64,000 nt of DNA from Halomonas eurihalina (GCF_008274785.1 NZ_VTPU01000009.1:1-64000), one strand, 5' to 3'; positions 39,103-49,440 are shown, numbered from the stretch's first letter. Numbers and translations are program-made. The notes: generated from the letters alone by a model not told the origin.

Positions 39103-39377
39103 AACATCGCCCAATAAGAAACCAAACCGAGAGTGTGTCGAAGGCCTTGTTTTTCACGCCTTATCGCCGCTACCAGGGCATATTCTTTCGGGGCTGGACG
39201 GAAATTCTTGTCAGTACCCGCCCCGTCAGGCGTCAAGTAAACACCATCAAACGTCTATCAACGAAAGCGGTCAGAAGGCAGTCTGGAAGACACGGCAAGC
39301 AAGCGGATGGGCAAGACAACAGGCGATATAGGGCGACAGCGCGACCGGGCCCGGGACAAGCGGCGATGTCTCGCCGG

Positions 39378-40124
39378 TCAGCCATGGCACACCGGGCACT
39401 CGGGATCTCGAGGCACCTTGAAATGGCGCCACTGGCCCGTCAGACCATCGAAGGTGGAAAGGCCTCGATGCACGTTGCCAGCGCCACTGACCAGCTTGAT
39501 CGCCTCCAGCGCCTGGAAGCAGCCGATGAGACCGACTAAGGGGGCCACCACGCCGTTCTCGGCACAACGGAGTTCCTCGTCACCGCCCTCGCCCGGAGGA
39601 TAGAGACAGCCGTAGCATGGCGCTTGCGGGTCGCGCGGATCGAACACCGCCAGTTGCCCGGAGAAGCGAATGGCCGCCCCCGACACCAGCGGCACCCCGG
39701 CATGCCGGCATGCGGCGTTGACCGCGTAGCGACTACTGAAACGATCGGTACAGTCGAGCACCACATCGGCCTGGGCCACCGCCGCCCGGAGTGCCTCGCC
39801 GTCCAGGCGGCTGGTGAGCGCGACGATTTCGCAATCGGGATTGAGCGCCAGGGCGGCATCGCGAGCCGACTCAGCCTTGGGACGACCGATATCGGCCATG
39901 CCATGGGCAATCTGGCGTTGCAGGTTGGAAAGCTCGACCTCGTCATCGTCGGCCAACGTCAAGCGGCCCATGCCAGCCGCCGCCAGGTACAGCGCCACTG
40001 GCGAGCCGAGCCCGCCGGCGCCGACCACCAAGGCGTGGCCGGCCAGCAACCGCTCCTGGCCCTCGATGTCGATCGCATCGAGCATGATCTGACGGCTATA
40101 GCGCAGCAGCGCTTCATCGTTCAT
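39378..40124 (-). CDS. moeB: Molybdopterin-synthase adenylyltransferase MoeB
   Basis: A 248-residue E1-like enzyme that adenylates the C-terminus of MoaD in molybdopterin synthesis. Features are RYSRQIMLDAIDIEGQERL, the nucleotide motif GAGGLGSPVALYLAAAG, the catalytic aspartate region VLDCTDRFSSRYAVN, and zinc cysteines CYGC and CPVC near the end. It starts 5 bp after the lrp stop. Cofactor supply links it functionally to the formate dehydrogenase in this window, though it sits in a different operon. Confidence 0.92.
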   Translation of the reverse strand: MNDEALLRYSRQIMLDAIDIEGQERLLAGHALVVGAGGLGSPVALYLAAAGMGRLTLADDDEVELSNLQRQIAHGMADIGRPKAESARDAALALNPDCEIVALTSRLDGEALRAAVAQADVVLDCTDRFSSRYAVNAACRHAGVPLVSGAAIRFSGQLAVFDPRDPQAPCYGCLYPPGEGGDEELRCAENGVVAPLVGLIGCFQALEAIKLVSGAGNVHRGLSTFDGLTGQWRHFKVPRDPECPVCHG

Positions 40125-40129
40125 CGGGC

Positions 40130-40630
40130 TCACTTGTCGTCGAACTCCTCGATATCGGGCACGTGGAGGGAGACATCTTCCTTGACCTCTTCCATCACCA
40201 CATAGCTCTTCGACTCCTTGACACCCGGCAAGGTCAGGACCACATCGCCGAGCAACTGGCGATAGGCCGACATCTCGGGAATGCGACACTTGAGAATGTA
40301 GTCGAACTGCCCTGAGACCAGGTGGCATTCCTGAATCTGCGGCAGCTTGGCCACCGCCCGGCGGAACTCGTCGAATACCGCGGGCGACTGGGTCTCCAGG
40401 CTGATCTCGACGAACACCAGCAAGTTGGCCTTGAGGGCCCGGGGATCGAGCAGTGCCTTGTAGCCACGGATCACGCCCGAACGCTCCAGGCGTTTGACGC
40501 GTTCCAGGCAGGGCGTGGTGGAAAGCCCTACCTGAGAGGCAAGATCCACATATGAGATACGAGCATTTTCCTGCAGGCAACGCAGGATATTGAGGTCAAT
40601 ACGATCTAGCGAGCGGGTCTTGGTTTTCAT
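40130..40630 (-). CDS. lrp: Lrp/AsnC family leucine-responsive regulator
   Basis: A 166-residue feast/famine regulator: N-terminal winged HTH (LDRIDLNILRCLQENARISY, then VGLSTTPCLERVKRLERSG) and a C-terminal RAM ligand domain (CHLVSGQFDYILKCRIPEM). Length and sequence are those of global Lrp and not short AsnC types. It is in the same direction as moeB with only 5 bp between, and separated from prmC by 176 bp. Confidence 0.9.
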   Translation of the reverse strand: MKTKTRSLDRIDLNILRCLQENARISYVDLASQVGLSTTPCLERVKRLERSGVIRGYKALLDPRALKANLLVFVEISLETQSPAVFDEFRRAVAKLPQIQECHLVSGQFDYILKCRIPEMSAYRQLLGDVVLTLPGVKESKSYVVMEEVKEDVSLHVPDIEEFDDK

Positions 40631-40787
40631 TGTCGTCCTGACACGCGGTGGGCGTTGGTCTTTGCCGTCTTGGCAGAGGCTTTACCTGGAAAACACCCGT
40701 TAACAGGTGATTTCTGGTATTCACTCATGCCAAGACAGTCACTGATGGCATTTTTTACTGCCCTCAGGTTTAACATAGCCGCCCCCG

Positions 40788-40801
40788 CGGGCTCCAGCCC
40801 G
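40788..40801. terminator. Weak hairpin between prmC and lrp
   Basis: CGGGC, loop TCCA, GCCCG on the plus strand, just upstream of the prmC stop region on the lrp side. No T-run. It is a small GC-rich stem that could partly end the hemA-prfA-prmC transcript or belong to a larger fold. Confidence 0.25.
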
Positions 40802-40806
40802 GGCTC

Positions 40807-41655
40807 TCAACGACGCTCTCCCGTCCATCGCCCGAGACTGACCCGCTCGTGCCCCGCCAGATCCCGCTCGCTGGTCACGTCCCGATATCCACTGGCCTGC
40901 AAGGCCTCGCGCACCGCCGCTCCCTGCTCGGCGCCATGCTCCAGCAACAGCCAGCCCTCCGACGCCAGCCGGTCCCGCGAGGCATCGACAAGGTGATGGA
41001 GATCAGCCAGCCCGCGCTCCCGCGCCACCAGGGCGCTGCGCGGCTCGAAGCGCACATCGCCGAGCGCCAGATGCGGGTCATCGTCGGACAGATAGGGCGG
41101 GTTGGCGACGATCACGTCGAAGCCGGTCTCGTCGAGTGCCGCGAACCAGTCGCCAACCCGAAAGCCGACATTGGCAATGCCCAGCCGCTCGGCGTTACGC
41201 TTCGCCAGCGTCACGGCATCGGGGTTGAGATCAATGCCGAGCGCATGCCAGTCGGGGCACTCGCTTGCCAGGGCCAGCGCGACGGCGCCGGTGCCGGTGC
41301 CCAGGTCCAGCAACCGGCCGGCGCGACCGGACATGCGCGACAGTGCCGCCGCAACCAGCGTTTCGGTATCGGGTCGGGGAATCAGGGTGCTCGGGCCGGT
41401 GAGCAGGGGCAGCCCCCAGAACTCACGCTCGCCAGTGAGATAGGCTACTGGGTGCCCCGCCGCCCGGGCGGCGATCAGGGCCTCGAAGCGCGCCTGGTCG
41501 AAGCTGTCGGCCTCCCGATCCCCCCAGGTATAGAGCCAGGCACGGTCGACCCCGAGCACATGGCACAGCAATACCTCGGCGTCGAGACGCGCGCTGGGTG
41601 AGCCGGCATCGGCAAGCCGCGTGGCAGCCCGCGCCAGCAGAATGTCCAGACGCAT
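40807..41655 (-). CDS. prmC: Release factor glutamine methyltransferase PrmC
   Basis: A 282-residue SAM-dependent methyltransferase that methylates the GGQ glutamine of release factors RF1 and RF2. The SAM motif LLDLGTGTGAVALALASE and the catalytic NPPY (IVANPPYLSDDD) are clear. The start overlaps the prfA stop by one base, fitting the classic hemA-prfA-prmC operon. Confidence 0.95.
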   Translation of the reverse strand: MRLDILLARAATRLADAGSPSARLDAEVLLCHVLGVDRAWLYTWGDREADSFDQARFEALIAARAAGHPVAYLTGEREFWGLPLLTGPSTLIPRPDTETLVAAALSRMSGRAGRLLDLGTGTGAVALALASECPDWHALGIDLNPDAVTLAKRNAERLGIANVGFRVGDWFAALDETGFDVIVANPPYLSDDDPHLALGDVRFEPRSALVARERGLADLHHLVDASRDRLASEGWLLLEHGAEQGAAVREALQASGYRDVTSERDLAGHERVSLGRWTGERR

Positions 41656-42746
41656 CAGCCCTCCTGCTGCAGAGCGGACAGTTGCTCAGCCTGGTACTCG
41701 TTGATCAAGGGCTCGATGACCTCGTCGAGCCCCTCACCGCCAACCACATCGGAGAGCTTGTAGAGGGTCAGGTTGATGCGATGATCGGTGACCCGGCCCT
41801 GGGGGAAGTTGTAGGTGCGAATCCGCTCGCTGCGATCGCCCGAGCCCACCAGTGAACGGCGCTCGTCAGCCTGCTGCTGACGCTGGCTGTCCTGGGCCGC
41901 CTGCTTGAGGCGCGCGGCGAGCAGCGACATGGCCTTGGCGCGGTTCTTGTGCTGACTGCGCTCCTCCTGGCATTCCACCACCACACCGCTCGGCAGGTGG
42001 GTGATGCGGATCGCCGAGTCGGTGGTATTGACGTGCTGCCCGCCGGCGCCACTGGCGCGGAAAGTATCGACGCGCAGCTCGTTGGAGTCGATATCGATCT
42101 CGCCCACCTCAGCGGCTTCGGGCATCACCGCCACCGTGCAGGCCGAGGTATGGATACGCCCCTGGGATTCGGTGGCCGGCACGCGCTGCACGCGATGGGC
42201 GCCGGACTCGAACTTCAGCCGCGCATAGACGCCCTCGCCCTTGACCCGGGAAATCAGCTCCTTGTAGCCCCCCTGTTCGCCATGACTGGCGCTGACGATT
42301 TCCACCTTCCAGCCATGCAGTTCGGCATAACGGGAATACATGCGGAACAGGTCGCCGGCGAACAGCGCCGCTTCGTCGCCACCGGTGCCGGCGCGAATCT
42401 CCAGGAAGACGTTGCCCGCGTCGTCCGGATCCCGGGGCACCAGCAGTTGCTTGAGTCGTGTCTCCAGCGCTTCCAGCTTCTCCCGCCCCGATTCGCGTTC
42501 CATCGATGCCAGTTCGCGCATTTCGGCATCGGCATCGTCGGCGAGCGCCTCGGCGGCTTCGAGATCCCCTTCCACAGCGCGATAATCGTGCCATGTCGCC
42601 ACCAGGTCATCGAGCTCGGCATATTCCCGCGAATAGTCGCGAAAGCGAGGCTGATCGGCAATCACCTCGGGGTCCGCCAACAGAGCAGCGAGCTCCTCGA
42701 AGCGCTCGGCAAAGGTGTCGAGACGCTGACGCAGGGAAGCTTTCAT
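41655..42746 (-). CDS. prfA: Peptide chain release factor 1
   Basis: A 363-residue RF1. The codon-recognition tripeptide P-A-T is in [14 protein letters not shown], and the GGQ loop in [19 protein letters not shown]. The start at 42746 gives the usual [12 protein letters not shown]. It recognises UAA and UAG; PrmC, encoded next, modifies its GGQ motif. It lies 9 bp after hemA. Confidence 0.96.
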   Translation of the reverse strand: MKASLRQRLDTFAERFEELAALLADPEVIADQPRFRDYSREYAELDDLVATWHDYRAVEGDLEAAEALADDADAEMRELASMERESGREKLEALETRLKQLLVPRDPDDAGNVFLEIRAGTGGDEAALFAGDLFRMYSRYAELHGWKVEIVSASHGEQGGYKELISRVKGEGVYARLKFESGAHRVQRVPATESQGRIHTSACTVAVMPEAAEVGEIDIDSNELRVDTFRASGAGGQHVNTTDSAIRITHLPSGVVVECQEERSQHKNRAKAMSLLAARLKQAAQDSQRQQQADERRSLVGSGDRSERIRTYNFPQGRVTDHRINLTLYKLSDVVGGEGLDEVIEPLINEYQAEQLSALQQEG

Positions 42747-42755
42747 CAACAAGTC

Positions 42756-44024
42756 CTATCGGGGTGAGTCAGAAGTATCGTCCAGCAACAGGGTTGCGGC
42801 GGCATCCATGAGGTCATGGCGATCGTCCGAGGCGGCTTCGCGCAGCGCCAGGGTGGGACGATGCAACAAGCGGTTGGTCAATTGATGGGCCAGGCGCCGT
42901 ACCACCTCTTCGGGGTCCTCGCCCTTGGCCAGACGCGCCAGAGCTTGATCCCGGGCCTCGTCACGCAGCGACTCGCCCCTGGCACGAACGTCGCGGATCA
43001 GCTCCCCGCCACCGCGCAGCCGGCGCTCATGCTGCCAGTGTCCCACGCCGTTTTCGATCAACGACTCGGCCTGGTCGGCCGCCACCTGGCGATGACGCCG
43101 ATTCTCCTCGATGACCTCCTGGAGATCATCGACGGTATACAGGAAAACGTCGCTCAGTTCCCCCACCTCGGGCTCGATATCACGCGGCACAGCGATATCG
43201 ACCATGAACACCGGACGGTGCCGGCGCTTCTTCAGCGCCCGCTCGGCCATGCCCTTGCCGAGAATCGGCAGCGCCGAGGCGGTGGAAGCAATCACGATGT
43301 CGGCGTCGATCAAGGCATCGGGGATGCCGTCCAGGGTGATCGCCTCGCCACCGAGTGGTGCGGCCAACTGATCGGCCCGCTCGCGGGTGCGGTTGGCCAC
43401 CGTCAAGCGGCGCACTCCAGCTTCGTGTAGATGACGGGCCACCAGTTCGATGGTCTCGCCGGCACCGATCAGCAATGCCCGGGAGCCAGCCAGGTTGTCG
43501 AAGATGCGACTCGCCAGGCTGACCGCGGCATAGGCCACCGAGACGGGATTGCGTCCGATGCCGGTCTCGGTACGCACCTGCTTGGCCACGGCGAAGGTAT
43601 GCTGGAAGAGTCGCTCGAGCTCTCCGCCCATGCCCTTGGCCTGACGCGCGACCTGATAGGCTTCCTTGAGCTGGCCGAGAATCTGCGGCTCACCCAGCAC
43701 CATGGAATCCAGCCCCACCGCCACCCGCATCAGGTGACGCGCCGCATCGCCATCGAGAAAATGGTAGGCGCAGCGCGTCAGTGCCTCGACCTCCATGCCA
43801 TGGAAACGCCCCAGCCACTCGTAGATGGCCTGCTGGCCCGCCTCGTCGGTCACGCAGTAAAGCTCGGTGCGGTTGCAGGTCGACAGTACAGCCGCCTCGC
43901 GCACTTCGGGCAGGCAGCGTAGTTCGGCCAGCGCCTGTTCGAGCTGCGCCGGCGTAAAGGCCACCCGTTCGCGAACATCGAGCGTCGCGGTGCGGTGATT
44001 GATTCCCAGGGCAAGAAGCGTCAT
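42756..44024 (-). CDS. hemA: Glutamyl-tRNA reductase
   Basis: A 422-residue GluTR, the first committed step of C5-pathway haem synthesis. The catalytic cysteine is in VLSTCNRTELYC, with the NADPH motif LIGAGETIELVARHL and the helical dimerisation domain at the C-terminus. The start at 44024 gives MTLLALGINHRTA; upstream frame extension is unsupported. Heads hemA-prfA-prmC and is divergent from the TPR lipoprotein gene and lolB. Confidence 0.96.
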   Translation of the reverse strand: MTLLALGINHRTATLDVRERVAFTPAQLEQALAELRCLPEVREAAVLSTCNRTELYCVTDEAGQQAIYEWLGRFHGMEVEALTRCAYHFLDGDAARHLMRVAVGLDSMVLGEPQILGQLKEAYQVARQAKGMGGELERLFQHTFAVAKQVRTETGIGRNPVSVAYAAVSLASRIFDNLAGSRALLIGAGETIELVARHLHEAGVRRLTVANRTRERADQLAAPLGGEAITLDGIPDALIDADIVIASTASALPILGKGMAERALKKRRHRPVFMVDIAVPRDIEPEVGELSDVFLYTVDDLQEVIEENRRHRQVAADQAESLIENGVGHWQHERRLRGGGELIRDVRARGESLRDEARDQALARLAKGEDPEEVVRRLAHQLTNRLLHRPTLALREAASDDRHDLMDAAATLLLDDTSDSPR

Positions 44025-44219
44025 GCGTCGGAGTCTTAGCAAAAGTGAGCCGGCGGCGTCATAGCGGTGGCGTGAACCAGGCACCTTATCCCATTGCGTC
44101 GCCACGGCGACATATTCTACCACAGCGCATCCGTCGACGGTGCCCACCCGCCGCGATGTCCTTTGCCCAACGAAGACAAGCCGTTATGCTGGCGGCTCGG
44201 CCTTCAGATCGAGACTCCC

Positions 44220-45956
44220 ATGTCCCGAGGATTTTTCAAGATGCGCGCCCATCGCCACCCGCTGGCCGTTGTCGGCCTGGCGATGATGCTCGGCAGTTGC
44301 CAGACCTTGTCGTCCGACACGCCACTCGCCGACCCGCTGGCCAACGCCCCTTCCATCACCCGTGGGCTCGACGCCAGGGGGCTTTCCACCCTGTTGGTGG
44401 CAGAACTGGCCGGGCAGCGCGGCGATTATCAGCGCGCCAGCCGCGGCTATCTCGAAAGTGCCGAGCGCTATGCCGCCGCCGACCTGGCCGAGCGGGCCGC
44501 CCTGGCGGCACGCTTCGACGAAGACCCCGCCCTGCTCGAACGCGCCGCTCGGCGCTGGCAGCAACTGGCACCCGACGACACCGCTCCGGCGCGCCTGCTG
44601 GCCGACCTCGCCGTACAGAAGGGTGACTGGGGCGAAGCGCTGACCCGACATCTTGATATTATCGAGCACAACGGCGCCCGAGATCTCGTGCCCTTTCTCG
44701 AGTCGGCACTGGAAGCCGGCGCGCCTCCCGCTCCTCTGTTGGCGCAGCTGCAGGACTTCCCGCCCAGCCCCCGGACACGTCACGACCTCGCGCTCGCCAC
44801 TGCCCTGCTGGAGGCCGCCAACGGCCTCACTGCCTCGGCCCAACAGCGTCTTTCCCGCCTCGCCGATGAGGCCCCGGAACAACCGGGCCTGTGGCGCATC
44901 CGTGCCGCCGTGTCGCTCGACGCCAGTGCGCCCGGCCGCGCCGAGACCATGGCACGGCGCGGTCTCGAGCACACACCCGGCGACCCAAGGCTTATCCTGC
45001 TGCTGGCCCAGGCCGAGATACGCCAGGGCAACATCACAGCGGCCGAAGCCAACACCGACGCCCTGCTCGAGGATCACGGCGACAGCCCCGACCTGCGCCT
45101 GGCGCTGGCACAACTGTATCTCGAAGAAGGTCATACCGGCCCGGCCCGACGCCTGCTGCTCCCCTTGACCGATAACGATACGACCCCATCGACGGTATTC
45201 CTGATGCTCGGCGCCATCGCCGAGGAGGAAGGCGAAGTCGACAACGCCCTCCTTTATTACCGCCAGATTCCCGAGGGCAGCAATTTCCTGACGGCCAGGG
45301 CCAGCGCGGCCCGCATGTTGTTCGAGCAAGGTAGGCCCAGTGACGCTCGCACCTTCCTGCGTATCGAGCGCCTGCGCCATCCAAACGACGCCCCCGCACT
45401 CTTCTCGCTGGAGGTCAGCCTGCTGGACGACTCCGGCGCCCGGGCCCAGGCCGATGCCCTGCTGAACCAAGCCGTCGAGTCCCATCCCGAAAACGCCCAG
45501 TTACGCTATCAGCGAGCCATGCGCACCTTCCGCCATGGGGATATCGCCGCCATGGAGCGCGATCTGCGCATCCTGATCGATCAGGACCCCGAAAACGCCG
45601 ATGCCATCAACGCGCTAGGCTATACCCTGGCCGACAACGACATCGAAGGCCGGCTCGACGAAGCCCGTGAACTGATCGAGCGCGCCCACTCCCTGGCCCC
45701 CGACAACCCGGCGATTCTCGACAGCATGGGCTGGGTACGCTATCGACAGGGCGACCCCAAGGCCGCCCTGCCATGGCTGGAACGCGCCTGGTCCGCAATG
45801 CCCGACCAGGAAGTGGCCGCCCACCTGATCGAGGTGCTCTGGCGCCTGGACCAGCGCGACCGGGCCCGCGAACTGCTCCAGCAGGCACGCCAGCGCTTCG
45901 AGACACACCCGCGGATCGATGACCTGCTCGAGCGCCTGCCCGAGCTGGCCCAATGA
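44220..45956 (+). CDS. TPR-repeat outer-membrane lipoprotein
   Basis: A 578-residue protein. A lipoprotein signal peptide ends with a LGSC lipobox (Cys27 from this start). Most of the remainder is tetratricopeptide-like helical repeats; the clearest are near the C-terminus (NADAINALGYTLADNDI, AILDSMGWVRYRQGDPKAAL). An alternative ATG at 44241 gives a compact 20-residue signal and is equally possible. It is upstream of lolB and divergent from hemA, a common Pseudomonas/Halomonas arrangement. The stop lies 38 bp before lolB. A role in outer-membrane biogenesis is inferred. Confidence 0.88.
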   Translation: MSRGFFKMRAHRHPLAVVGLAMMLGSCQTLSSDTPLADPLANAPSITRGLDARGLSTLLVAELAGQRGDYQRASRGYLESAERYAAADLAERAALAARFDEDPALLERAARRWQQLAPDDTAPARLLADLAVQKGDWGEALTRHLDIIEHNGARDLVPFLESALEAGAPPAPLLAQLQDFPPSPRTRHDLALATALLEAANGLTASAQQRLSRLADEAPEQPGLWRIRAAVSLDASAPGRAETMARRGLEHTPGDPRLILLLAQAEIRQGNITAAEANTDALLEDHGDSPDLRLALAQLYLEEGHTGPARRLLLPLTDNDTTPSTVFLMLGAIAEEEGEVDNALLYYRQIPEGSNFLTARASAARMLFEQGRPSDARTFLRIERLRHPNDAPALFSLEVSLLDDSGARAQADALLNQAVESHPENAQLRYQRAMRTFRHGDIAAMERDLRILIDQDPENADAINALGYTLADNDIEGRLDEARELIERAHSLAPDNPAILDSMGWVRYRQGDPKAALPWLERAWSAMPDQEVAAHLIEVLWRLDQRDRARELLQQARQRFETHPRIDDLLERLPELAQ

Positions 45957-45994
45957 ATCATCCGCGCACGCCCCATCCGCGAAAGGAATCGACC

Positions 45995-46618
45995 ATGCAA
46001 CGCCGTCACTCGATCCAACTGACCTGTCTGGCCATGGCACTGATCCTGCTGGCGGGTTGCGCCAGCCGTGCCCCCACACCGGACACACAACGCACCACCG
46101 GACAATGGGACGCTCAACAGGAGCACCTGGCCGAACTGCAGGACTGGAAGCTGCAGGGCAAGGCCGGCCTGCGCACGCCACAGGACTCCACCAGCGCCAA
46201 TCTCGACTGGCTGCAGACCCCCTACTATTTCCGCATTCTGCTCAGTGGCCCCTTCGGTAGTGGCCGAAGCGTGCTGGAGGGCCGCGAGGGTCGCGTCTCC
46301 CTGACCACCGGCGAAGGCCGGGCCGAGGCAGAAAGCCCGCAGGCCCTGATGCAACAGGAGTTGGGCTGGTCGCTGCCGGTTTCCGCCCTGACCGACTGGA
46401 TTCGCGGCCTGCCCGCCAACGACCGTCCCCACCAGTTGGAGAAGGACGAGCTCGGCTTCCCGGCCCACCTAGAGCAGGACGGCTGGGAAATCGACTATCG
46501 CGACTGGAGTCGGGTCGGCGAACTGTGGCTGCCGCGCCGAATGAAGCTGACCTATGACGACCTCGTCGTCACCCTGGTAGTAACACGCTGGCAACCGGAG
46601 CCCGACGAGGATGCCTGA
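45995..46618 (+). CDS. lolB: Outer-membrane lipoprotein receptor LolB
   Basis: A 207-residue lipoprotein that accepts lipoproteins from LolA and inserts them into the outer membrane. It has a LAGC lipobox at Cys22 and typical LolB stretches (WKLQGKAGLRTP, GPFGSGRSVLEGREGRVSL, WIRGLP). AAGGA lies upstream of the ATG at 45995. Its end overlaps the ispE start by 8 bp. Confidence 0.93.
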   Translation: MQRRHSIQLTCLAMALILLAGCASRAPTPDTQRTTGQWDAQQEHLAELQDWKLQGKAGLRTPQDSTSANLDWLQTPYYFRILLSGPFGSGRSVLEGREGRVSLTTGEGRAEAESPQALMQQELGWSLPVSALTDWIRGLPANDRPHQLEKDELGFPAHLEQDGWEIDYRDWSRVGELWLPRRMKLTYDDLVVTLVVTRWQPEPDEDA

Positions 46619-47468
46619 ACACGGGATGCTGACGCTGCCGGCGCCTGCCAAGCTCAACCGGATGCTGCACATCACCGGCCGGCGCGACGACGGTTACCAT
46701 TCGCTGCAGACCCTGTTCCAGTTTCTCGACCATGGCGACACCCTCACACTCGCGCCTCGCGACGACGGCGAGCTTCGGCTCGACGCCGAACTGACGGGGG
46801 TGACCAGCGACGACAACCTCATCCTGCGCGCCGCCCGGCGACTCCAGCGCGCCACCGGGACCCGATCAGGCGCTCACATCAGCCTGCGCAAGCGCCTGCC
46901 GATGGGCGGCGGACTCGGCGGCGGCAGCAGCGACGCCGCCACCACCCTGCTCGGCCTGAACCGCCTCTGGCGGCTCGACCTGTCGCTGGATGACCTGGCC
47001 ACCCTTGGCCTCGAGCTCGGCGCCGACGTGCCGGTCTTCGTCAGGGGGCATGCCGCCTGGGGAGAAGGCATCGGCGAGTATCTGACTCCCGTCGAACTCG
47101 ACACGCCATGGTTCGTCGTCGTCCACCCCGGTGTCAGCGTCTCCACGCCGCACATCTTCAAGGCCCCGGAATTGACACGGGATACCCCCCCGATTACCAT
47201 GGCGCGCGCACTTCAGGGGGGAGCGGCGAGTTGGCGCAACGACTGCGAACCAACGGTCAAAAAGCTGTATCCCGAGGTCGCAGATACGCTCGATTGGCTG
47301 ATCAAACGGGCTCCGTCAATGCTGACGGGCACGGGGGCCTGCGTTTTCGCCCGACTGGAACGGGAAGAAGATGCCGAGACACTGCTGGCCGAAATACCGG
47401 CACCCTGGCAGGCCTTCAAGGCACCAGGCCGGAATCGCTCTCCCCTCCATGATGCCCTGGATCGATGA
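46611..47468 (+). CDS. ispE: 4-diphosphocytidyl-2-C-methyl-D-erythritol kinase
   Basis: A 285-residue GHMP kinase of the MEP isoprenoid pathway. [20 protein letters not shown] is the family N-terminus, [20 protein letters not shown] the glycine-rich ATP loop, and [13 protein letters not shown] the C-terminal motif. The start at 46611 overlaps lolB; an internal ATG at 46626 is possible. The order lolB-ispE-tRNA(Gln)-prs is conserved. Confidence 0.94.
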   Translation: MPEHGMLTLPAPAKLNRMLHITGRRDDGYHSLQTLFQFLDHGDTLTLAPRDDGELRLDAELTGVTSDDNLILRAARRLQRATGTRSGAHISLRKRLPMGGGLGGGSSDAATTLLGLNRLWRLDLSLDDLATLGLELGADVPVFVRGHAAWGEGIGEYLTPVELDTPWFVVVHPGVSVSTPHIFKAPELTRDTPPITMARALQGGAASWRNDCEPTVKKLYPEVADTLDWLIKRAPSMLTGTGACVFARLEREEDAETLLAEIPAPWQAFKAPGRNRSPLHDALDR

Positions 47469-47504
47469 GCGCCCAGAGCGGCGACTCGCGGTGCGGTAGT
47501 TCGC

Positions 47505-47579
47505 TGGGGTATAGCCAAGCGGTAAGGCAGCGGTTTTTGGTATCGCCATGCGCAGGTTCGAATCCTGCTACCCCAGCCA
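47505..47579 (+). tRNA. tRNA-Gln (UUG)
   Basis: A 75-nt cloverleaf. The acceptor TGGGGTA pairs with TACCCCA, the D-loop contains AGCGGTAAGGCA, and the anticodon arm is GCGGT-TTTTGGT-ATCGC with anticodon TTG. The T-arm GCAGGTTCGAATCCTGC and encoded CCA are present. Very close to E. coli glutamine tRNAs. It lies between ispE and prs. Confidence 0.97.
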
Positions 47580-47641
47580 TTCCCGCTCGGAGCGACACCG
47601 ATCCGAACACTGAAGACCCAACACTGCAAAGGTGGCTGCGC

Positions 47642-48583
47642 GTGTCAAAATTGATGGTTTTCGCCGGGAACGCCAATCCCGAGCTCGCCCAGAAGGTCGC
47701 CGAGAGCCTGGACAACCGACTGGGCCACGCCACGGTCGGGCAGTTCAGCGACGGCGAAGTCGCGGTTGAGATCAATGAGAACGTGCGTGGCAAGGATGTG
47801 TTCATCCTGCAGCCCACCTGCGCGCCGACCAACGACAACCTGATGGAACTGATCCTGATGGTGGACGCCCTGCGCCGGGCCTCCGCTACCCGGGTCACCG
47901 CCGTGGTCCCCTACTTCGGCTACGCTCGTCAGGACCGTCGCGTCCGCTCCGCCCGCGTGCCGATCTCCGCCAAGATCGTCGCCGACATGATGGTCAAGGC
48001 CGGCGTCGACCGCGTCATGACCATGGACCTGCACGCCGACCAGATCCAGGGCTTCTTCGACGTGCCGGTGGACAACGTCTACGGCTCGCCGATCCTGCTC
48101 GATGACATCGAGCGGCAGAATTACGACGACCTGGTGGTGGTCTCGCCCGACGTCGGTGGTGTGGTGCGCGCTCGCGCCATCGCCAAGCAGCTCAATGCCG
48201 ACCTGGCGATCATCGACAAGCGCCGCCCTCAGGCCAACCAGGCCCAGGTGATGCACATCATCGGCGAAATCCAGGACCGAACCTGCGTCGTGGTCGACGA
48301 CATGATCGACACCGCCGGCACCCTGTGCAAGGCGGGCGAAGCACTCAAGGATCACGGCGCACGCCGTGTGGTGGCCTATGCCACCCACCCGATCCTGTCA
48401 GGCCCCGCCGTCGACAACATCACCGGTTCGGTACTCGACGAAGTCGTCGTCACCGATACCATTCCGCTGTCCGACCATGCGCGTCGCAGCGGCCGAATTC
48501 GTCAGCTCAGCGTGGCCGGCCTGATCGCCGAGGCGATCCGGCGGGTCAGCAACGAGGAATCCGTCAGCGCGATGTTCCACTGA
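47642..48583 (+). CDS. prs: Ribose-phosphate pyrophosphokinase
   Basis: A 313-residue PRPP synthetase. [20 protein letters not shown] is the N-terminus, the flexible loop [18 protein letters not shown] binds ATP, and [20 protein letters not shown] is the PRPP-binding loop. The start is GTG at 47642 (VSKLMVF), with AAAGG upstream; an ATG four codons later would remove conserved residues. It supplies PRPP for nucleotides, His and Trp. Confidence 0.95.
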   Translation: MSKLMVFAGNANPELAQKVAESLDNRLGHATVGQFSDGEVAVEINENVRGKDVFILQPTCAPTNDNLMELILMVDALRRASATRVTAVVPYFGYARQDRRVRSARVPISAKIVADMMVKAGVDRVMTMDLHADQIQGFFDVPVDNVYGSPILLDDIERQNYDDLVVVSPDVGGVVRARAIAKQLNADLAIIDKRRPQANQAQVMHIIGEIQDRTCVVVDDMIDTAGTLCKAGEALKDHGARRVVAYATHPILSGPAVDNITGSVLDEVVVTDTIPLSDHARRSGRIRQLSVAGLIAEAIRRVSNEESVSAMFH

Positions 48584-48697
48584 GGTTTCCCTCGGCGGAT
48601 CATCGCGTCGGAAAAGCGCCCTTCGGGGCAATCGGAGGCGTCAAGGAACTGGTCGCGGTCCTTGGCGCTCTCCTTATTTCAAGCAAGAGGCAAAACC

Positions 48698-49360
48698 ATG
48701 TCCGATTACATCCTCACCGCCAGCGTTCGCAACGACCTGGGGAAAGGTGCGAGCCGCCGCCTGCGTCGTGCGAACGAACAAGTGCCGGCCATCATTTATG
48801 GTGGCGAGCAGGCACCCCAGGCAATCGCCGTCGACAAGACCCGCTTCTACAAGTCAATCGAGGATGAAGCTTTCTTCTCCTCGGTGATCACCATTGAAGT
48901 GGAAGGCAAGGCCCAGCAAGTGGTCGTGCGTGACCTCCAGCGCCATCCCTACAAGCCGCTGGTAACGCATGCTGACTTCATGCGCATCGACGCCACCCAC
49001 GAAATCACCATGCGCGTACCGCTGCACGTGGTGAACGAGGAAAGCTGCAAGGCCATCAAGGACGAAGACGGCGAGCTCCACGTCCTTTCCAACGAGGTCG
49101 AGGTCAGCTGCCTGCCGAAGGACCTGCCCGACTACCTGGAAATCGACATTGCCGAGGTCACTCTGGGCACCACGCTGCACCTGTCCGATCTGAGCGTACC
49201 GGCCGGCGTGACCCTGGTCGCGCTGTCCCACGGCGAGGACCATGACAACGCCGTACTGAGCATCACCCAGGCCAAGACTCGCGGCAGCGACGATAGCGAA
49301 GCCGAAGAAGAAGGTGGCAACACCGCCGAGGGCGAAGAAGGCGAAGGCAGCAACGAGTAA
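48698..49360 (+). CDS. rplY: 50S ribosomal protein L25 (long CTC form)
   Basis: A 220-residue L25/CTC protein that binds 5S rRNA. It has an N-terminal L25 domain ([27 protein letters not shown]) and a C-terminal TL5-type domain. The acidic tail ([20 protein letters not shown]) is longer and more acidic than in E. coli, consistent with a halophile. AGAGG precedes the ATG at 48698. Confidence 0.94.
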   Translation: MSDYILTASVRNDLGKGASRRLRRANEQVPAIIYGGEQAPQAIAVDKTRFYKSIEDEAFFSSVITIEVEGKAQQVVVRDLQRHPYKPLVTHADFMRIDATHEITMRVPLHVVNEESCKAIKDEDGELHVLSNEVEVSCLPKDLPDYLEIDIAEVTLGTTLHLSDLSVPAGVTLVALSHGEDHDNAVLSITQAKTRGSDDSEAEEEGGNTAEGEEGEGSNE

Positions 49361-49407
49361 TTCGGAGCCGCCAGGGCCGCGCGCAATGTCGCGGCCCTTT
49401 CGCCACG

Positions 49408-49435
49408 ATCAAGCGCTCCGGCGCTTGATTTTTTT
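49408..49435 (+). terminator. Rho-independent terminator of prs-rplY
   Basis: A perfect 9-bp stem ATCAAGCGC, loop TCCG, GCGCTTGAT, then a run of seven T. It lies 48 bp after the rplY stop. Confidence 0.95.
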
Positions 49436-49440
49436 GTGGC

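Noticed and set aside
38919..39539. 206-codon plus-strand open frame in the gap before moeB
   Set aside because: Overlaps the puuB paralogue start and the moeB end, has no ribosome-binding site and no family features.
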